19,712 nucleotides of DNA, from the NCBI GenBank assembly GCA_017441045.1, contig JAFSAK010000005.1:1-19712 (forward strand). Reading direction: 5' to 3'. The translations under genes and the position numbers were made by a program. Shown piece by piece: positions 9,033-17,800 of the stretch (position 1 is its first letter; each line of letters opens with the position of its first letter). The stretch comes from Clostridia bacterium. Its GTDB lineage: Bacteria > Bacillota_A > Clostridia > Oscillospirales > Acutalibacteraceae. The notes beneath the pieces are model-generated. The model made no database searches. It was not told where the DNA came from and saw nothing but the letters and a program-made list of their open reading frames with translations.

Positions 9033-9884
9033 TTAAATAATTTTAACTATCGCTACCGAATAAGCATCGGGGTCAGCTTCAGGAATCACCTTAATGGCTA
9101 CCGTATCACCCGAATTGGTTCCTATAGCGGTATAAACACCATCTGCAGTTATTGTTCCTGCGTTTTGGGTGGTCCAACCGTAACCATGGTCGTTAAGGGC
9201 TACGCCTGCATTGTTACCATTTCCGAAATTAACATAATCGTTTTTACCCATAACTTCAAAGGTTACCTTCTGATTATTTGTTCCGTAAACCTTTTTAAGT
9301 TCGAAAGCGGCACTTGCGCCCGAAGCAACTTCAAGTTCTAAATCTTTAAGTTCTATTTGAACTATTTGTTTAGTAGTTGTATAAATAATTCCTACGTGGT
9401 TATTGGGTAATATGTCCTCGATTTTACCGTTCTGAACGGTTACATATTTATCGGTAGGAGGTATGATTGCATTTGCGCTACCCTGAGTGTTGCCTAAAGA
9501 ATCCACAGTATTATATATCCACTTGGCACTGTCAGAGGTTTTGAGGGTTTCCCAACCTTGATCATCAGTCGGAAAACTCTCGGTGAAGTCAAAGATATGC
9601 CGCTCAAACACCGTACCATCGGGTATATTGCTATCCACATTTATTGTTAGATTTCTGGTAGCATCACTCTTATCTGAATCGATAATTATTGTATGGTCAT
9701 TGCCATCCTTGGATGTTATATATGAAGTTCTGATATCATCGGCCGAAACCTCGGTTTCATATACTGCGCCGTGCTTATATGTATATCTCATCAAAAGACC
9801 CTTGATACCTAAATCGTGTGTAACATTATCAAGTGATGCCGCGGGAGTGCCCCACAAGCTTGCACCTACGCCGCCGATAGACAT
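9033..9884 (-). CDS. C-terminal part of the split GH-A glycoside hydrolase, with a Big-2-like domain
   Basis: This reading frame is the direct in-frame continuation of the hydrolase gene at 9942-11030. The shared frame stays open from the TGA (9942-9944) through 9941 down to the TAA at 9033, giving 302 residues. The first 19 (LSGYGSWFFHQEFLANPIS) lie before the first ATG at 9884. That ATG has no ribosome binding site, so independent translation is unlikely. The segment begins with the end of the GH-A barrel (GVGASLWG), then beta-rich domains. It finishes with a bacterial Ig-like domain carrying the NAGTITADGVYTA signature of Big-2 folds. The TAA ends 17 bases before the ATG of the giant surface protein, so both would be on one message. 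Alone it would lack a signal peptide and the catalytic residues. Confidence 0.75.
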   Translation of the reverse strand: MSIGGVGASLWGTPAASLDNVTHDLGIKGLLMRYTYKHGAVYETEVSADDIRTSYITSKDGNDHTIIIDSDKSDATRNLTINVDSNIPDGTVFERHIFDFTESFPTDDQGWETLKTSDSAKWIYNTVDSLGNTQGSANAIIPPTDKYVTVQNGKIEDILPNNHVGIIYTTTKQIVQIELKDLELEVASGASAAFELKKVYGTNNQKVTFEVMGKNDYVNFGNGNNAGVALNDHGYGWTTQNAGTITADGVYTAIGTNSGDTVAIKVIPEADPDAYSVAIVKII

Positions 9885-9941
9885 ACTTATAGGATTAGCA
9901 AGAAATTCTTGATGGAAAAACCAAGAGCCATAACCGGAAAG

Positions 9942-9944
9942 TCA
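9942..9944 (-). other. In-frame TGA interrupting the glycoside hydrolase gene
   Basis: Codon 363 of the gene starting at 11030 is TGA, and the same frame then stays open for 302 more sense codons. One base change from TGG would restore NSW-LSGYG. The intact neighbouring genes all end in TAA, and tryptophan in the long genes here must be TGG since TGA would have stopped them. The TGA is therefore most likely a point mutation or a sequence error. Confidence 0.85.
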
Positions 9945-11030
9945 CGAATTCATATTGGTAATAGCGCAGCTTACTTCGTTACAGCCGAAATTTTGCACAC
10001 GTTGCTCGCCCCCGTTGGGATGAGAAGACGGAGCCGCCTCGGTTATGCACAGGTCAAGTTTCTCCGGAGTAGTTTCAAGCAGCGGGAAGTAATTTTTGCA
10101 TCTTTCAAGCATTGTCTTTGCAGAGCGGGTAGCATCATAATGATGGGTTGAAAGATAATCATAAATCGGGTCGCCGTTTTCATCCTTCAAGTTATCCGTC
10201 ATATACCGAAGCGCTTGCATAACGCCGAGACTTGTACTGAAACCTGTAAGGTCGGTACCGCTTATTTCAACATATTCACGAAGGCCTGCATCTATAAGCT
10301 CCTCGTGAACCATTTTTATCATAAGACAATAATGTTCAAGCTTATTACCGAAAGCTTCATAAGAAAAACCGTTTATTTCATTATAGAAGGAAAGATAAAT
10401 TACGGGCTTACCGTTAATTTTATTAAGTCCTTCCTTACCATAGGTATCGGTAAGTTCAACCATTTCGCGAACCATAAAAGCGGTTGCTTTTGCCCACGCC
10501 TCAAGATTAGCGGGAGCTCCTCTTGTTCCGCCTTCACTGGTTGAAGAATCCTTTATGGAAAACCAAGTAGCCATTCCGTGCATGGTATCTACACGGCCAC
10601 CCATATTAAGTTGGATAACAGTGCCTGCTTGGGCCACCATTTTTGCCTTGTTTATAAAATCTTTATAATCGACGCAATCGGTATTATAAATGCCCGCTTC
10701 CCATCTTTCCTGCTGAACGGCGGGCTCTTCATCGAGAAACACCATAATTGAAGGTTCTAACAGCATACGAAGCCAGGCGGCCTGAACCTTATTTGTTCTC
10801 GCTTCATTTACCTTCTGGTAAGCATCGTTCATATTAAAAGAATACGGACCTACCCAAAGGTTATCTCCGATACCTTTATAATCCGACTGAATAACCTTGC
10901 TCGTATCAAGGGTTATTGTTCGGCTCTGGGTAGCGGACCCTTCCACTGCTGACGATATCGCCGCAACTGAAATGCATAGTATCAGCGACATTACTACAGC
11001 AATAATTCTTTTGCTTAAACCGTTTTTCAT
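9942..11030 (-). CDS. Secreted clan GH-A glycoside hydrolase (GH39-like), interrupted
   Basis: 362 residues to the TGA; 665 if read through. A signal peptide covers about residues 1-28 (hydrophobic 9-27). The barrel domain shows the clan GH-A pattern: YLSFYNEING with Asn217-Glu218 as the likely acid/base, STHHYD at 294-299, and LCITEAAP with Glu331 as the likely nucleophile. Both glutamates precede the stop, but the last barrel strands (to about GVGASLWG) come after it, so the truncated product should not fold properly. The exact family is uncertain; GH39 is closest in feel, and GH5, GH30 and GH79 remain possible. AAAGGAG lies 7 bases before the ATG. It heads the message that continues into the giant surface protein and is divergent from the solute-binding lipoprotein. 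Two copies of the operator motif abut its -35 position. Confidence 0.75.
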   Translation of the reverse strand: MKNGLSKRIIAVVMSLILCISVAAISSAVEGSATQSRTITLDTSKVIQSDYKGIGDNLWVGPYSFNMNDAYQKVNEARTNKVQAAWLRMLLEPSIMVFLDEEPAVQQERWEAGIYNTDCVDYKDFINKAKMVAQAGTVIQLNMGGRVDTMHGMATWFSIKDSSTSEGGTRGAPANLEAWAKATAFMVREMVELTDTYGKEGLNKINGKPVIYLSFYNEINGFSYEAFGNKLEHYCLMIKMVHEELIDAGLREYVEISGTDLTGFSTSLGVMQALRYMTDNLKDENGDPIYDYLSTHHYDATRSAKTMLERCKNYFPLLETTPEKLDLCITEAAPSSHPNGGEQRVQNFGCNEVSCAITNMNS

Positions 11031-11072
11031 TGTTAAGCTCCTTTCGATTGAAAAATTCGAAATTTTTCGTTA

Positions 11073-11078
11073 ATTATA
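11073..11078 (-). promoter_or_regulatory. -10 box of the glycoside hydrolase/surface protein operon
   Basis: TATAAT on the minus strand, predicted start near 11066. The -35 position (about 11096-11101) reads AAATAA and has no match to TTGACA, so an activator is probably needed. The boxes at 11101-11119 and 11133-11151 sit at about -35 to -53 and -67 to -85. Confidence 0.55.
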
Positions 11079-11100
11079 TGATAACATATTCCTTTTTATT

Positions 11101-11119
11101 TTTGTTGCCGTTTTAAATC
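11101..11119 (+). promoter_or_regulatory. Candidate AraC-type operator, copy 1
   Basis: TTTGTTGC, three bases, then TTTAAATC. The two boxes are 11 bp apart start to start, about one helical turn, as expected for the two helix-turn-helix motifs of one AraC-family monomer. It abuts the -35 position of the minus-strand promoter. Confidence 0.55.
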
Positions 11120-11132
11120 ATTTTTTTCCTAT

Positions 11133-11151
11133 TTTGTTGCAAATTTAAATC
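11133..11151 (+). promoter_or_regulatory. Candidate AraC-type operator, copy 2
   Basis: Exactly the same two boxes and spacing as copy 1 (TTTGTTGC-N3-TTTAAATC), starting 32 bp further along, about three helical turns. The two would lie on the same face of the DNA. Confidence 0.55.
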
Positions 11152-11216
11152 TTTTGCCCTTTTTTTAGTTACAAAATGTAATCATTTTCCAATCGAAAAC
11201 TTTTTTTCGCAACCTG

Positions 11217-11236
11217 AATTTAAATAATGCAACAAA
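11217..11236 (-). promoter_or_regulatory. Candidate AraC-type operator, copy 3 (inverted)
   Basis: On the minus strand: TTTGTTGC, four bases, TTTAAATT. It lies about 63-82 bases upstream of the predicted start of the lipoprotein gene and has the same orientation relative to that gene as copies 1 and 2 have to theirs. Confidence 0.5.
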
Positions 11237-11263
11237 ACAGCAGAAATATGTGTAAAAATAGAA

Positions 11264-11292
11264 TTGAAATATTTTAAAAATATTAGGATAAT
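11264..11292 (+). promoter_or_regulatory. Promoter of the solute-binding lipoprotein gene
   Basis: TTGAAA (11264-11269), 17-base spacer, GATAAT (11287-11292); predicted start near 11299. A short hairpin GCGGA-AAGA-TCCGC (11306-11319) lies in the leader, shortly before the AAGGAG ribosome binding site. The 313-base divergent region 11031-11343 holds this promoter, the opposite one and three operator copies, but no gene. Confidence 0.65.
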
Positions 11293-11343
11293 TTAAATAT
11301 CATTGGCGGAAAGATCCGCAATTAATTTAAAAGGAGAACGAAT

Positions 11344-12789
11344 ATGAAAAAAACTATTTCTCTCATTTTGGCTCTGGTTGTTTTGATTTTGCCTCTCACG
11401 GCATGTTCTTCAAACCCATCTGATGAATCCGATTATTCATATTATTATGAAGAAGTTATCGTTCAAAAAGGTGATAAGGACAATGATAATGAAGGTGAAG
11501 ACAACACGGACACATCCAGTGGCAAAAAACCATCGTCCGATTCAAACAGTACGGGCAGAAACCCCGGCGCTTCCTCCTCCGAAATTCTTAAAACCGACTT
11601 TGACCTAAAAGGTAAAACCGTAACTATGGCTCTTACCGAAGAAGACCAATATAATACTACTTCCTTTAAGGCAATGATTTCTGCATTCCAAACTAAATAT
11701 AATTGTAAAGTTAAGACCTTCTTTTTGGATTTTAATAAATATAATGTTCAGGTTGCCCAGAGAATGAGTACAAGCGAACCCTTTGATATTTGTTATATGC
11801 ACGGCTCCATGTTCCCAAGAGGTCCTATTTCGGGTTGCTATGCCGACCTTAGCGAAGCCATAAAGCAGGTTGACAATTCTGCGTTCAATATGGATAAAAC
11901 AAATAAATTCCTTTGGGAAGGTAAACTTTACGGCGTATGTGATGATAATTGCGCATTCCCTTGGATTTTCTACTATAATAAAGCTATCTTTGAAAAGGCC
12001 GGTCTTGAAGACCCCAGAACACTTTACAACCAAGGCAAGTGGACTTGGGACAAAATCTTTGAGCAAGGCGCCGAAGTAACCGACTCCGCCTCTAATATTT
12101 TCTATATGTCCAATTACTATGTTCAGTCGCAGATGTACGGTGTTTCTTCCATAACCACCGAAAACGGCAAGGTTATTTTAAATCTTAGAGACCCCAAGCA
12201 TATCGCCTCCCTTAACCTTCTTCAGAAAATCTATTGCGGTAACGATGCAATCGGACAAAAGAGAGACGGTAGTGATAACAGGAAGGCCTTCCTCGAAGGA
12301 AGAAACTATCTCTATCCTGAAGAAACCTCTAAGTATCCCGGTCTTGTAGCTCAGGTTAAGAAATCCATGGCTTTTAATAAAGACGTTAAAAACCTTGAAA
12401 TCGTTCCTGTTCCGATTTTACCCGAAAATACCGAAAAGGCATATCCTACAGGTTGGTACACCGCAATTTGCGCAGGCGAAGGTTCAGACCCCCGCGTTGC
12501 TCTTACTTGGGCAGCATTCGAAGCAACCTATAAAAATGAAATCAAGGGCTCTAACGAATTTGATGCCGAAGACCAGAAATTAATAGCCAAACTTTTGGCA
12601 GGTAAAACCTTACCTAACCGTCACAGTTCTTATGTAACATCCTCTGCGCAGACATTATCTTTGCACGAATATATTATTCAAGAAATCAGCAACGGCGAAG
12701 ATGTTGCAAAAACAGTTGATAAATATTATGACCAATATTGCGCATGCATTGAGGAGACCATCGGTCATAAAAATTACACTAAAAATTAA
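11344..12789 (+). CDS. Extracellular sugar-binding lipoprotein (ABC solute-binding family 1)
   Basis: 481 residues. The lipoprotein signal peptide ends with the lipobox LTAC (Cys21 becomes the lipidated N-terminus). A polar linker of about 65 residues rich in Ser, Asp and Glu follows. The family-1 binding fold has recognisable segments such as FDICYMHG, LSEAIKQVD, GKLYGV, FYYNKAIFEKAGL and GKWTWDKI. Established: such proteins hand sugars or oligosaccharides to an ABC permease. No permease or ATPase gene is next to it and a strong terminator follows, so it is an orphan binding protein that must use a transporter encoded elsewhere or act as a sensor. AAGGAG lies 8 bases before the ATG. It is divergent from the secreted hydrolase and shares its regulatory region, which suggests joint control by the AraC-type protein. 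Confidence 0.9.
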   Translation: MKKTISLILALVVLILPLTACSSNPSDESDYSYYYEEVIVQKGDKDNDNEGEDNTDTSSGKKPSSDSNSTGRNPGASSSEILKTDFDLKGKTVTMALTEEDQYNTTSFKAMISAFQTKYNCKVKTFFLDFNKYNVQVAQRMSTSEPFDICYMHGSMFPRGPISGCYADLSEAIKQVDNSAFNMDKTNKFLWEGKLYGVCDDNCAFPWIFYYNKAIFEKAGLEDPRTLYNQGKWTWDKIFEQGAEVTDSASNIFYMSNYYVQSQMYGVSSITTENGKVILNLRDPKHIASLNLLQKIYCGNDAIGQKRDGSDNRKAFLEGRNYLYPEETSKYPGLVAQVKKSMAFNKDVKNLEIVPVPILPENTEKAYPTGWYTAICAGEGSDPRVALTWAAFEATYKNEIKGSNEFDAEDQKLIAKLLAGKTLPNRHSSYVTSSAQTLSLHEYIIQEISNGEDVAKTVDKYYDQYCACIEETIGHKNYTKN

Positions 12790-12808
12790 ATAAAATTAAA
12801 CACCATAA

Positions 12809-12843
12809 CAAAACACCCGAGCGGTTAACGCTCGGGTGTTTTG
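12809..12843 (+). terminator. Terminator of the lipoprotein gene
   Basis: The 15-bp inverted repeat has a GC-rich core, CACCCGAGCG (12814-12823) and CGCTCGGGTG (12829-12838), flanked by A4 and T4, with loop GTTAA. It begins 20 bases after the stop codon. Confidence 0.9.
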
Positions 12844-12860
12844 TTTATCAAAATATATTT

Positions 12861-12899
12861 AAAAAAATGGTTACCCAAATGCCGAAACACTTGGGTAAC
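12861..12899 (-). terminator. Terminator of the (alpha/alpha)6 glycosidase gene
   Basis: On the minus strand GTTACCCAAGTG pairs with CATTTGGGTAAC (12 bp, one G-U) around a 6-base loop, then a run of seven T. It starts just after the stop codon at 12905. Confidence 0.88.
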
Positions 12900-12904
12900 T
12901 ATTT

Positions 12905-14584
12905 TTAATAACTTATTTCGAAATAATATTCTTTTTGGGCGGAATCTTCATAAAATTCTTCGCCAATGCTGTTATTGACTTTAAAATCAACATATAATGA
13001 ATCATTTAAAATCACTGTTTTAAACTCTATTTCTTTATCGTTACAAACTATCTTTTTAGGCGTTTTGCCCTTTTCTATAAGAATATGGCAATCTATTTCT
13101 TTTGAAGGGGTAGAGAGGCGATAATGAGCCGCATCTTCATCAAGCTGCCAGGAACTTTCAATAAACGTATCCGAAATCTCATATCCCGTTATATATTTGC
13201 CGAATTTTTCTGAAGAAACGGCCACACGGGGCTGATATACCATTTTATCGAATTTAACACCCTTGTCGACAATGCCCATAAGTCCTTCTTCAATAGCCGA
13301 AAGAATTGCAGATGCTCCCCATCCGCTCGGTCCTCCGCCTCTATTTTCGCCCGTATAGGCATCATAAAGGAAGAAGAGTTCCCCATCTTTTTCAAAGAGT
13401 TCAATAAGACGGGAAAGTATATCCCAACCGTATTCTTCGTTGCCGTTATTAAATGCCGCTTTGCAAAGCTCACCCGCGCCCAAGGACGCGATACAGCCAT
13501 TCACATATTCATTGGCGCTATGATGGGTTCCTCTGAAACGGGGGTAAGGCGGATTTATTGTAAACCATTCGGCAAAGAAGCCCGAAGTTTCTCTTCTTCT
13601 TTGATATTCGGCAATAATTTTATTGGCCTGCTCAAAGGTTGTTATTTTACGATTGATATCATAGGTATTTGAAAATGAAAGTCGTTTAGTTTCATCTTCG
13701 TTTGGCGCGCCTTCGTGATTTATATGTACCTGATGGGTATAGAAATCACCGTTCCAAGCAATTTTATTAAGATTATTTTTTATAACCTCGGCTCTCTGTT
13801 CCCAATCCTTCGCTTTATCTTCTTCGCCAAATTCACGATTTAAAAAGGCGAGCTGATTCATAGCTTGATATATACCCGAATTATCGCCATGCATCATAGA
13901 CATAGGAGTAACGCCGGGATAAATATTGCGGTCATCCTTGGGATTTTCTTCTTTGATATTGAAAACAAAATCCCAGGTATCAATTGTGAATGGGCGAATG
14001 CAAAGTCCCATTTCTTTTGAATAACGGCGAGGATCAGAGGTCATATAATTTATGCCTTTTTCAAGTGCAGGGAGCAGTTCTTTAAGCCATTGCTTATCCC
14101 CCGTTGCCTGATAAACCTGATAAACACCCTCAACCATAAGATATTCAATATCGGCTTCAAGCTCAACACGGACAAAAACAATATTGTTTTTCTCATCTTT
14201 AATACGGTTAGTATCGTTAACAACAAACCAATGTCCGTTCGTGGGGAGCTGCACCATCTCGTAAAACTGGCCATCTTCCCGTTGTTTTTCGCACATAACC
14301 TCGAAATATGCCTTTAAATCTTTTTCCCAATGCTTAAAGGCCTTTAGTTCGTGAACATGGTCACGAATCCACTTTGGATGCGCCATAACAGGTTTACCAT
14401 TATACATAAAGGTAAATCTATCGTTTCTGACAGTTTTAAAAAGGCAGCGCATAAACGCTTCTAATCTATTATCATTATCCTTTGGCTTAGTTCCCGAATG
14501 AAAAAAACCGGGTCTTTCATTACGAAAGCAGGTGGTGGGAATAGATCCAAAGGTTAAATTCGGATTATAAAAATTCTTATTCAT
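12905..14584 (-). CDS. Cytoplasmic (alpha/alpha)6-barrel glycoside hydrolase (MGH1/GH78-like)
   Basis: 559 residues, no signal peptide or membrane segment, so it probably acts inside the cell on imported oligosaccharide. Six-hairpin glycosidase features are visible: the helix EADIEYLMVEGVYQVYQATG (about 143-162), LPALEKGINYM (171-181), the acidic TIDTWDF (200-206), the loop-rich FRGTHHSANEYVNG (350-363), and GGGPSGWGASAILSAIEEGL (416-435). A small beta domain closes the protein. MGH1-like glycosidases and GH78 alpha-L-rhamnosidases share this fold; the rhamnose mutarotase in the window slightly favours a rhamnosidase, but this is inference. The ribosome binding site is weak (GAGG about 7 bases before the ATG), and the message starts with a leader of about 145 bases that can fold strongly, so translation may be controlled. 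It has its own terminator. Confidence 0.78.
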   Translation of the reverse strand: MNKNFYNPNLTFGSIPTTCFRNERPGFFHSGTKPKDNDNRLEAFMRCLFKTVRNDRFTFMYNGKPVMAHPKWIRDHVHELKAFKHWEKDLKAYFEVMCEKQREDGQFYEMVQLPTNGHWFVVNDTNRIKDEKNNIVFVRVELEADIEYLMVEGVYQVYQATGDKQWLKELLPALEKGINYMTSDPRRYSKEMGLCIRPFTIDTWDFVFNIKEENPKDDRNIYPGVTPMSMMHGDNSGIYQAMNQLAFLNREFGEEDKAKDWEQRAEVIKNNLNKIAWNGDFYTHQVHINHEGAPNEDETKRLSFSNTYDINRKITTFEQANKIIAEYQRRRETSGFFAEWFTINPPYPRFRGTHHSANEYVNGCIASLGAGELCKAAFNNGNEEYGWDILSRLIELFEKDGELFFLYDAYTGENRGGGPSGWGASAILSAIEEGLMGIVDKGVKFDKMVYQPRVAVSSEKFGKYITGYEISDTFIESSWQLDEDAAHYRLSTPSKEIDCHILIEKGKTPKKIVCNDKEIEFKTVILNDSLYVDFKVNNSIGEEFYEDSAQKEYYFEISY

Positions 14585-14612
14585 ATGCAGGCCTCGCTAT
14601 TTTCATAAACAC

Positions 14613-14686
14613 GACAAAGTCAGGGCCGATGTGAAACGTGCAAATTAAACGCTGGGGAAATCCCCTCATCAGTCCTGAACTTCGTC
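14613..14686 (-). ncRNA. Structured leader RNA before the glycosidase gene (candidate cis-regulatory element)
   Basis: Read as minus-strand RNA, GACGAAGU (14686-14679) pairs with ACUUUGUC (14620-14613), CAGG (14677-14674) with CCUG (14624-14621), and CUGAUG (14672-14667) with CAUCGG (14631-14626). Inside are a GGGG-AUUU-CCCC hairpin and a possible 4-bp GCGU/ACGU hairpin, making a three-way junction of about 74 bases. It ends 28 bases before the ATG at 14584 and has no U run, so it is not a plain terminator. I cannot match it to a known riboswitch. The 229-base gap 14585-14813 holds this and the promoter at 14736-14763. Confidence 0.5.
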
Positions 14687-14735
14687 TTATAAAAGGTAGA
14701 AAACAAATCTAGAAAAAGAAATGTTCTATAAAATT

Positions 14736-14763
14736 ATTATAAGCTTTTTCGCTATAAAAACAA
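14736..14763 (-). promoter_or_regulatory. Promoter of the (alpha/alpha)6 glycosidase gene
   Basis: On the minus strand TTGTTT (14763-14758), 16-base spacer, TATAAT (14741-14736); predicted start near 14729. The -35 is weak. No terminator was found between the dockerin gene and this promoter, so read-through is possible. Confidence 0.45.
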
Positions 14764-14813
14764 TGCCGAATTATCGCATTATAATGCTATTTTTACCCAT
14801 TTTAATTCAAGAA

Positions 14814-17800
14814 TTATTGCTGCAATAATTTAGCTCTTAGGAGCGATTCATCATCGGTATTAATCGCCTTGTCACCGTTAGAGTCGGCGGCAAGATTATC
14901 TATCTTAACAGTTTCACTATCATCGATATATCTCGCCAATCTTACAAGGTCTTTAAGATCAACGCCACCATAGGCATTGCAGTCATCTGCAAATTTAATC
15001 TTACTGATAATTTCCTCATTATCGGCATATTTTTCTGCCAATTCATTGGTATTATCGATAATGGTATTGATAAACTGTTCTTTATTATAAAGGTTGGTTA
15101 AATCAACGTTTCTCATTTCACTAATGAATGTATCAGAAGCGGTATCAAGGGTAGTTTCTTCTATATTCTTATAGAATACCATACTTCCTACGTAGGCCTC
15201 GATATCAAGTCCGCCTTCAATACACATCATCAAGGTGCTGAATACCACGCCATCGCCGAAGGATGTTCTGATGGTGTCTATACCTCCGCTTATGATATCT
15301 TCATCGGTATATGTTATCCATTTTCCTGCATCATCAGTGGTAACCTCTAAGGTATTTCCGCTCTTTTGCTTTGCAGTGCCGCCGCCCGTGAGGAAGGTAT
15401 ATATTTTACCATCCTGATTTACGGCTTTATAGTATACATTAATATAGAATCCATCGTATTCGCTTATATCTATTCCGTCTCCAAAGTCGAAACGGTCTGC
15501 TCTGCCGCAGAAAAGAATTCTATCGTATGAGTTTATTCCTAAATCCTGCTCAGCGGTGTTATCATTTATATCGTGGAAAGCATAATAATCACCGAGCATT
15601 TCAGACGTTGCGCCAAATGGAAGAACTTCGCTTTCGGCGGTTGTAAAGATATTATCTGCTCCTATATGTGCTGCGCCTGCATTATTGACCTTGGCGCCAG
15701 CGGGCTTAAGACCGGAATCTAAAGCTGAGTACATTTTGTTATATGCAATCTTTATTTCCTCATTTGCATTTAATACTGCCATTTCTTCCGCATAATATTC
15801 CTTTGAGGTATTTAATGCAGAAACGAAATTTTCGGTATTTGTGTAATTGGATAAATCCAAATTCACAGCCGCATCAATAAGCTCTACGCCTTCAAGGTCA
15901 GGAACATCAGCATTTTTTATACCCAATAAACTTCCGAAATAACCTTTAAACTTAGTTGCATTTGAGCCAAGACCAAACTGGAAGAAATAAAGATGGTAAC
16001 TTCCGTTATTTACTTCTGCCATCTTGGATATGAGCTCATCAAATCCGTTTACTCGCATATCATCGCCGCGAAGTGTTATCCATTTACCCTCGTCGGCAGC
16101 GGTTATATTATATGTGGTGTTGGCAACGTCGACTGTGTTTCCCTGTGTATAAAGGTCAATACTGAAGGAACCTTCAGTGGCAACCTCTTCCACATAGAAA
16201 CTAACGCTCAAATCATCATAAACCGAAATATCCTTATTGGCTGTGGTAACACCCGAACCACTTGGGTCTTTCGACCACATAAAGCGGTTTTCGCCCGTAC
16301 CCGTAGTACCGTAGACACCCGTATGGTAAGCATAATAATCTCCCAAATCATCTGCAGTGACACCTGCGGGTAAACTTTCCATTCCATCGGCAGTGTTAAA
16401 TACACTACTCTGGGTATTGGTTCCCGATATCTTTTCTATCGTGGGGGACATAAGGGTATCGGCAATATACATCTCACTCCAAGCAGATTTAAGATTTTCT
16501 ATTGCTATTTCTTTTGAATATAATTCTTTTGCTGCATTGAGAGCATCCTCAAAAGCTTCGGTATTGACATAGTTTGAGGTATCTAAACTCATAGCTTCCT
16601 TAACAAGCTCAATTCCTGAAAGGTCAGGAACATCTATAGCATAATTAACCATCAAACATCCAACGGTAACATTTGCCTCTGCCCCGTTTATCATCTGCAT
16701 TTCAAAACGAGAAAAATAATAATCCGTTGTTTTAAAATATGTTGCCCAATCGGTAATGCTTCCAAAGGGCATAAGCTCATTCAAAGAAAGCCTTATCCAT
16801 TTGCCTTCATCAGCTTTGGACACATCTATATAATTTGTGCTTATATGGGTATTGCTCTTACCGTCAATCATCTTGAAGCCCATTCTACCTTCAGTTGTAA
16901 CTGAATTGAATTTTATATAAATATGAGCATCTTTTTCGGTACCTGTAGTATAAAGGCCTCTGCCCAGATTAACACTGCTCTCGCCCGGCTTTGCCGCCAT
17001 AAATAAAGTATATGTGTTGTCGCTTCCTGTGGCGGTTCTGCCCGAGGGCGTCATATCAAATGTAGCGGTTTGTTCGCCGTAAAGGTTTTTTTCGGCTACA
17101 GTAGCGGTAGGCGTAGAGTAACCGTAAAGATTAATCTGGTCGCTTCCGCTTGTTTTTCTGAATGCGGTTGGATAGTGCCAATTAGTAGTGGTGCACATCT
17201 CACCCCAAGCGTATTTGAGATTATGCTCTATCAGTTCTTCGGTATACAACTCCTCTGCGACGGTAAGCGCTGCAGTAAAATCTTCTGTATTTAAATAACC
17301 GGTAGTGTCAAATTCTGTAGCCGACACTACAAGCTCTACTCCCGAAAGCTCTGGTACTTCGGCATTCTTTATACCTATTAAACTTCCAAACCAACCCTTA
17401 AAGCTGGCAGTAAGCGGGAACTGGAAGAAACCCAATTTGCTTGATGCATATGTTGTCTTTAAAGTTTCCATACCGCCTGAAATCAAATCATCTGCATATA
17501 GGGTTTGCCAGCTACCCTCATCGGCCACGGTAATATCACAGTTGATACCCGAAGTTTGATTAGAAGTGCTTGCAGCCACGAAGGTAACCGCGCGTATCCC
17601 TTCTACAGCTACATCTTCAACATAGTAGCTTATCTTAATATCATCATAACCCGATAAATCAATGGCACCGTAGGTTTGATTATTGCTTGTTGGCTGTGAA
17701 AACCACATAAAACGCTCATTTTGAACGGAAGGAGTCACGGTTCCTTCATTATATAATTTTGAATGATAGGAATAATTATCTCCCAAATCATCACCGCTGA

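Noticed and set aside
9942..9944. UGA read as tryptophan by an altered genetic code
   Set aside because: Long genes nearby, one of 2195 codons, contain no in-frame TGA, so all their tryptophans are TGG. General recoding would be expected to show in them.
9942..9944. UGA as selenocysteine
   Set aside because: No convincing SECIS-type stem-loop follows the codon, and secreted clan GH-A hydrolases are not known selenoproteins.
11605..12066. 153-codon open frame on the minus strand
   Set aside because: It is antisense to the lipoprotein gene, whose family assignment is clear, and has no recognisable domain.
14653..14677. CUGAUGAG in the leader RNA, as in a hammerhead ribozyme core
   Set aside because: The required GAAA segment after the stem is absent, and the CUGAUG bases pair better with CAUCGG in the junction model.
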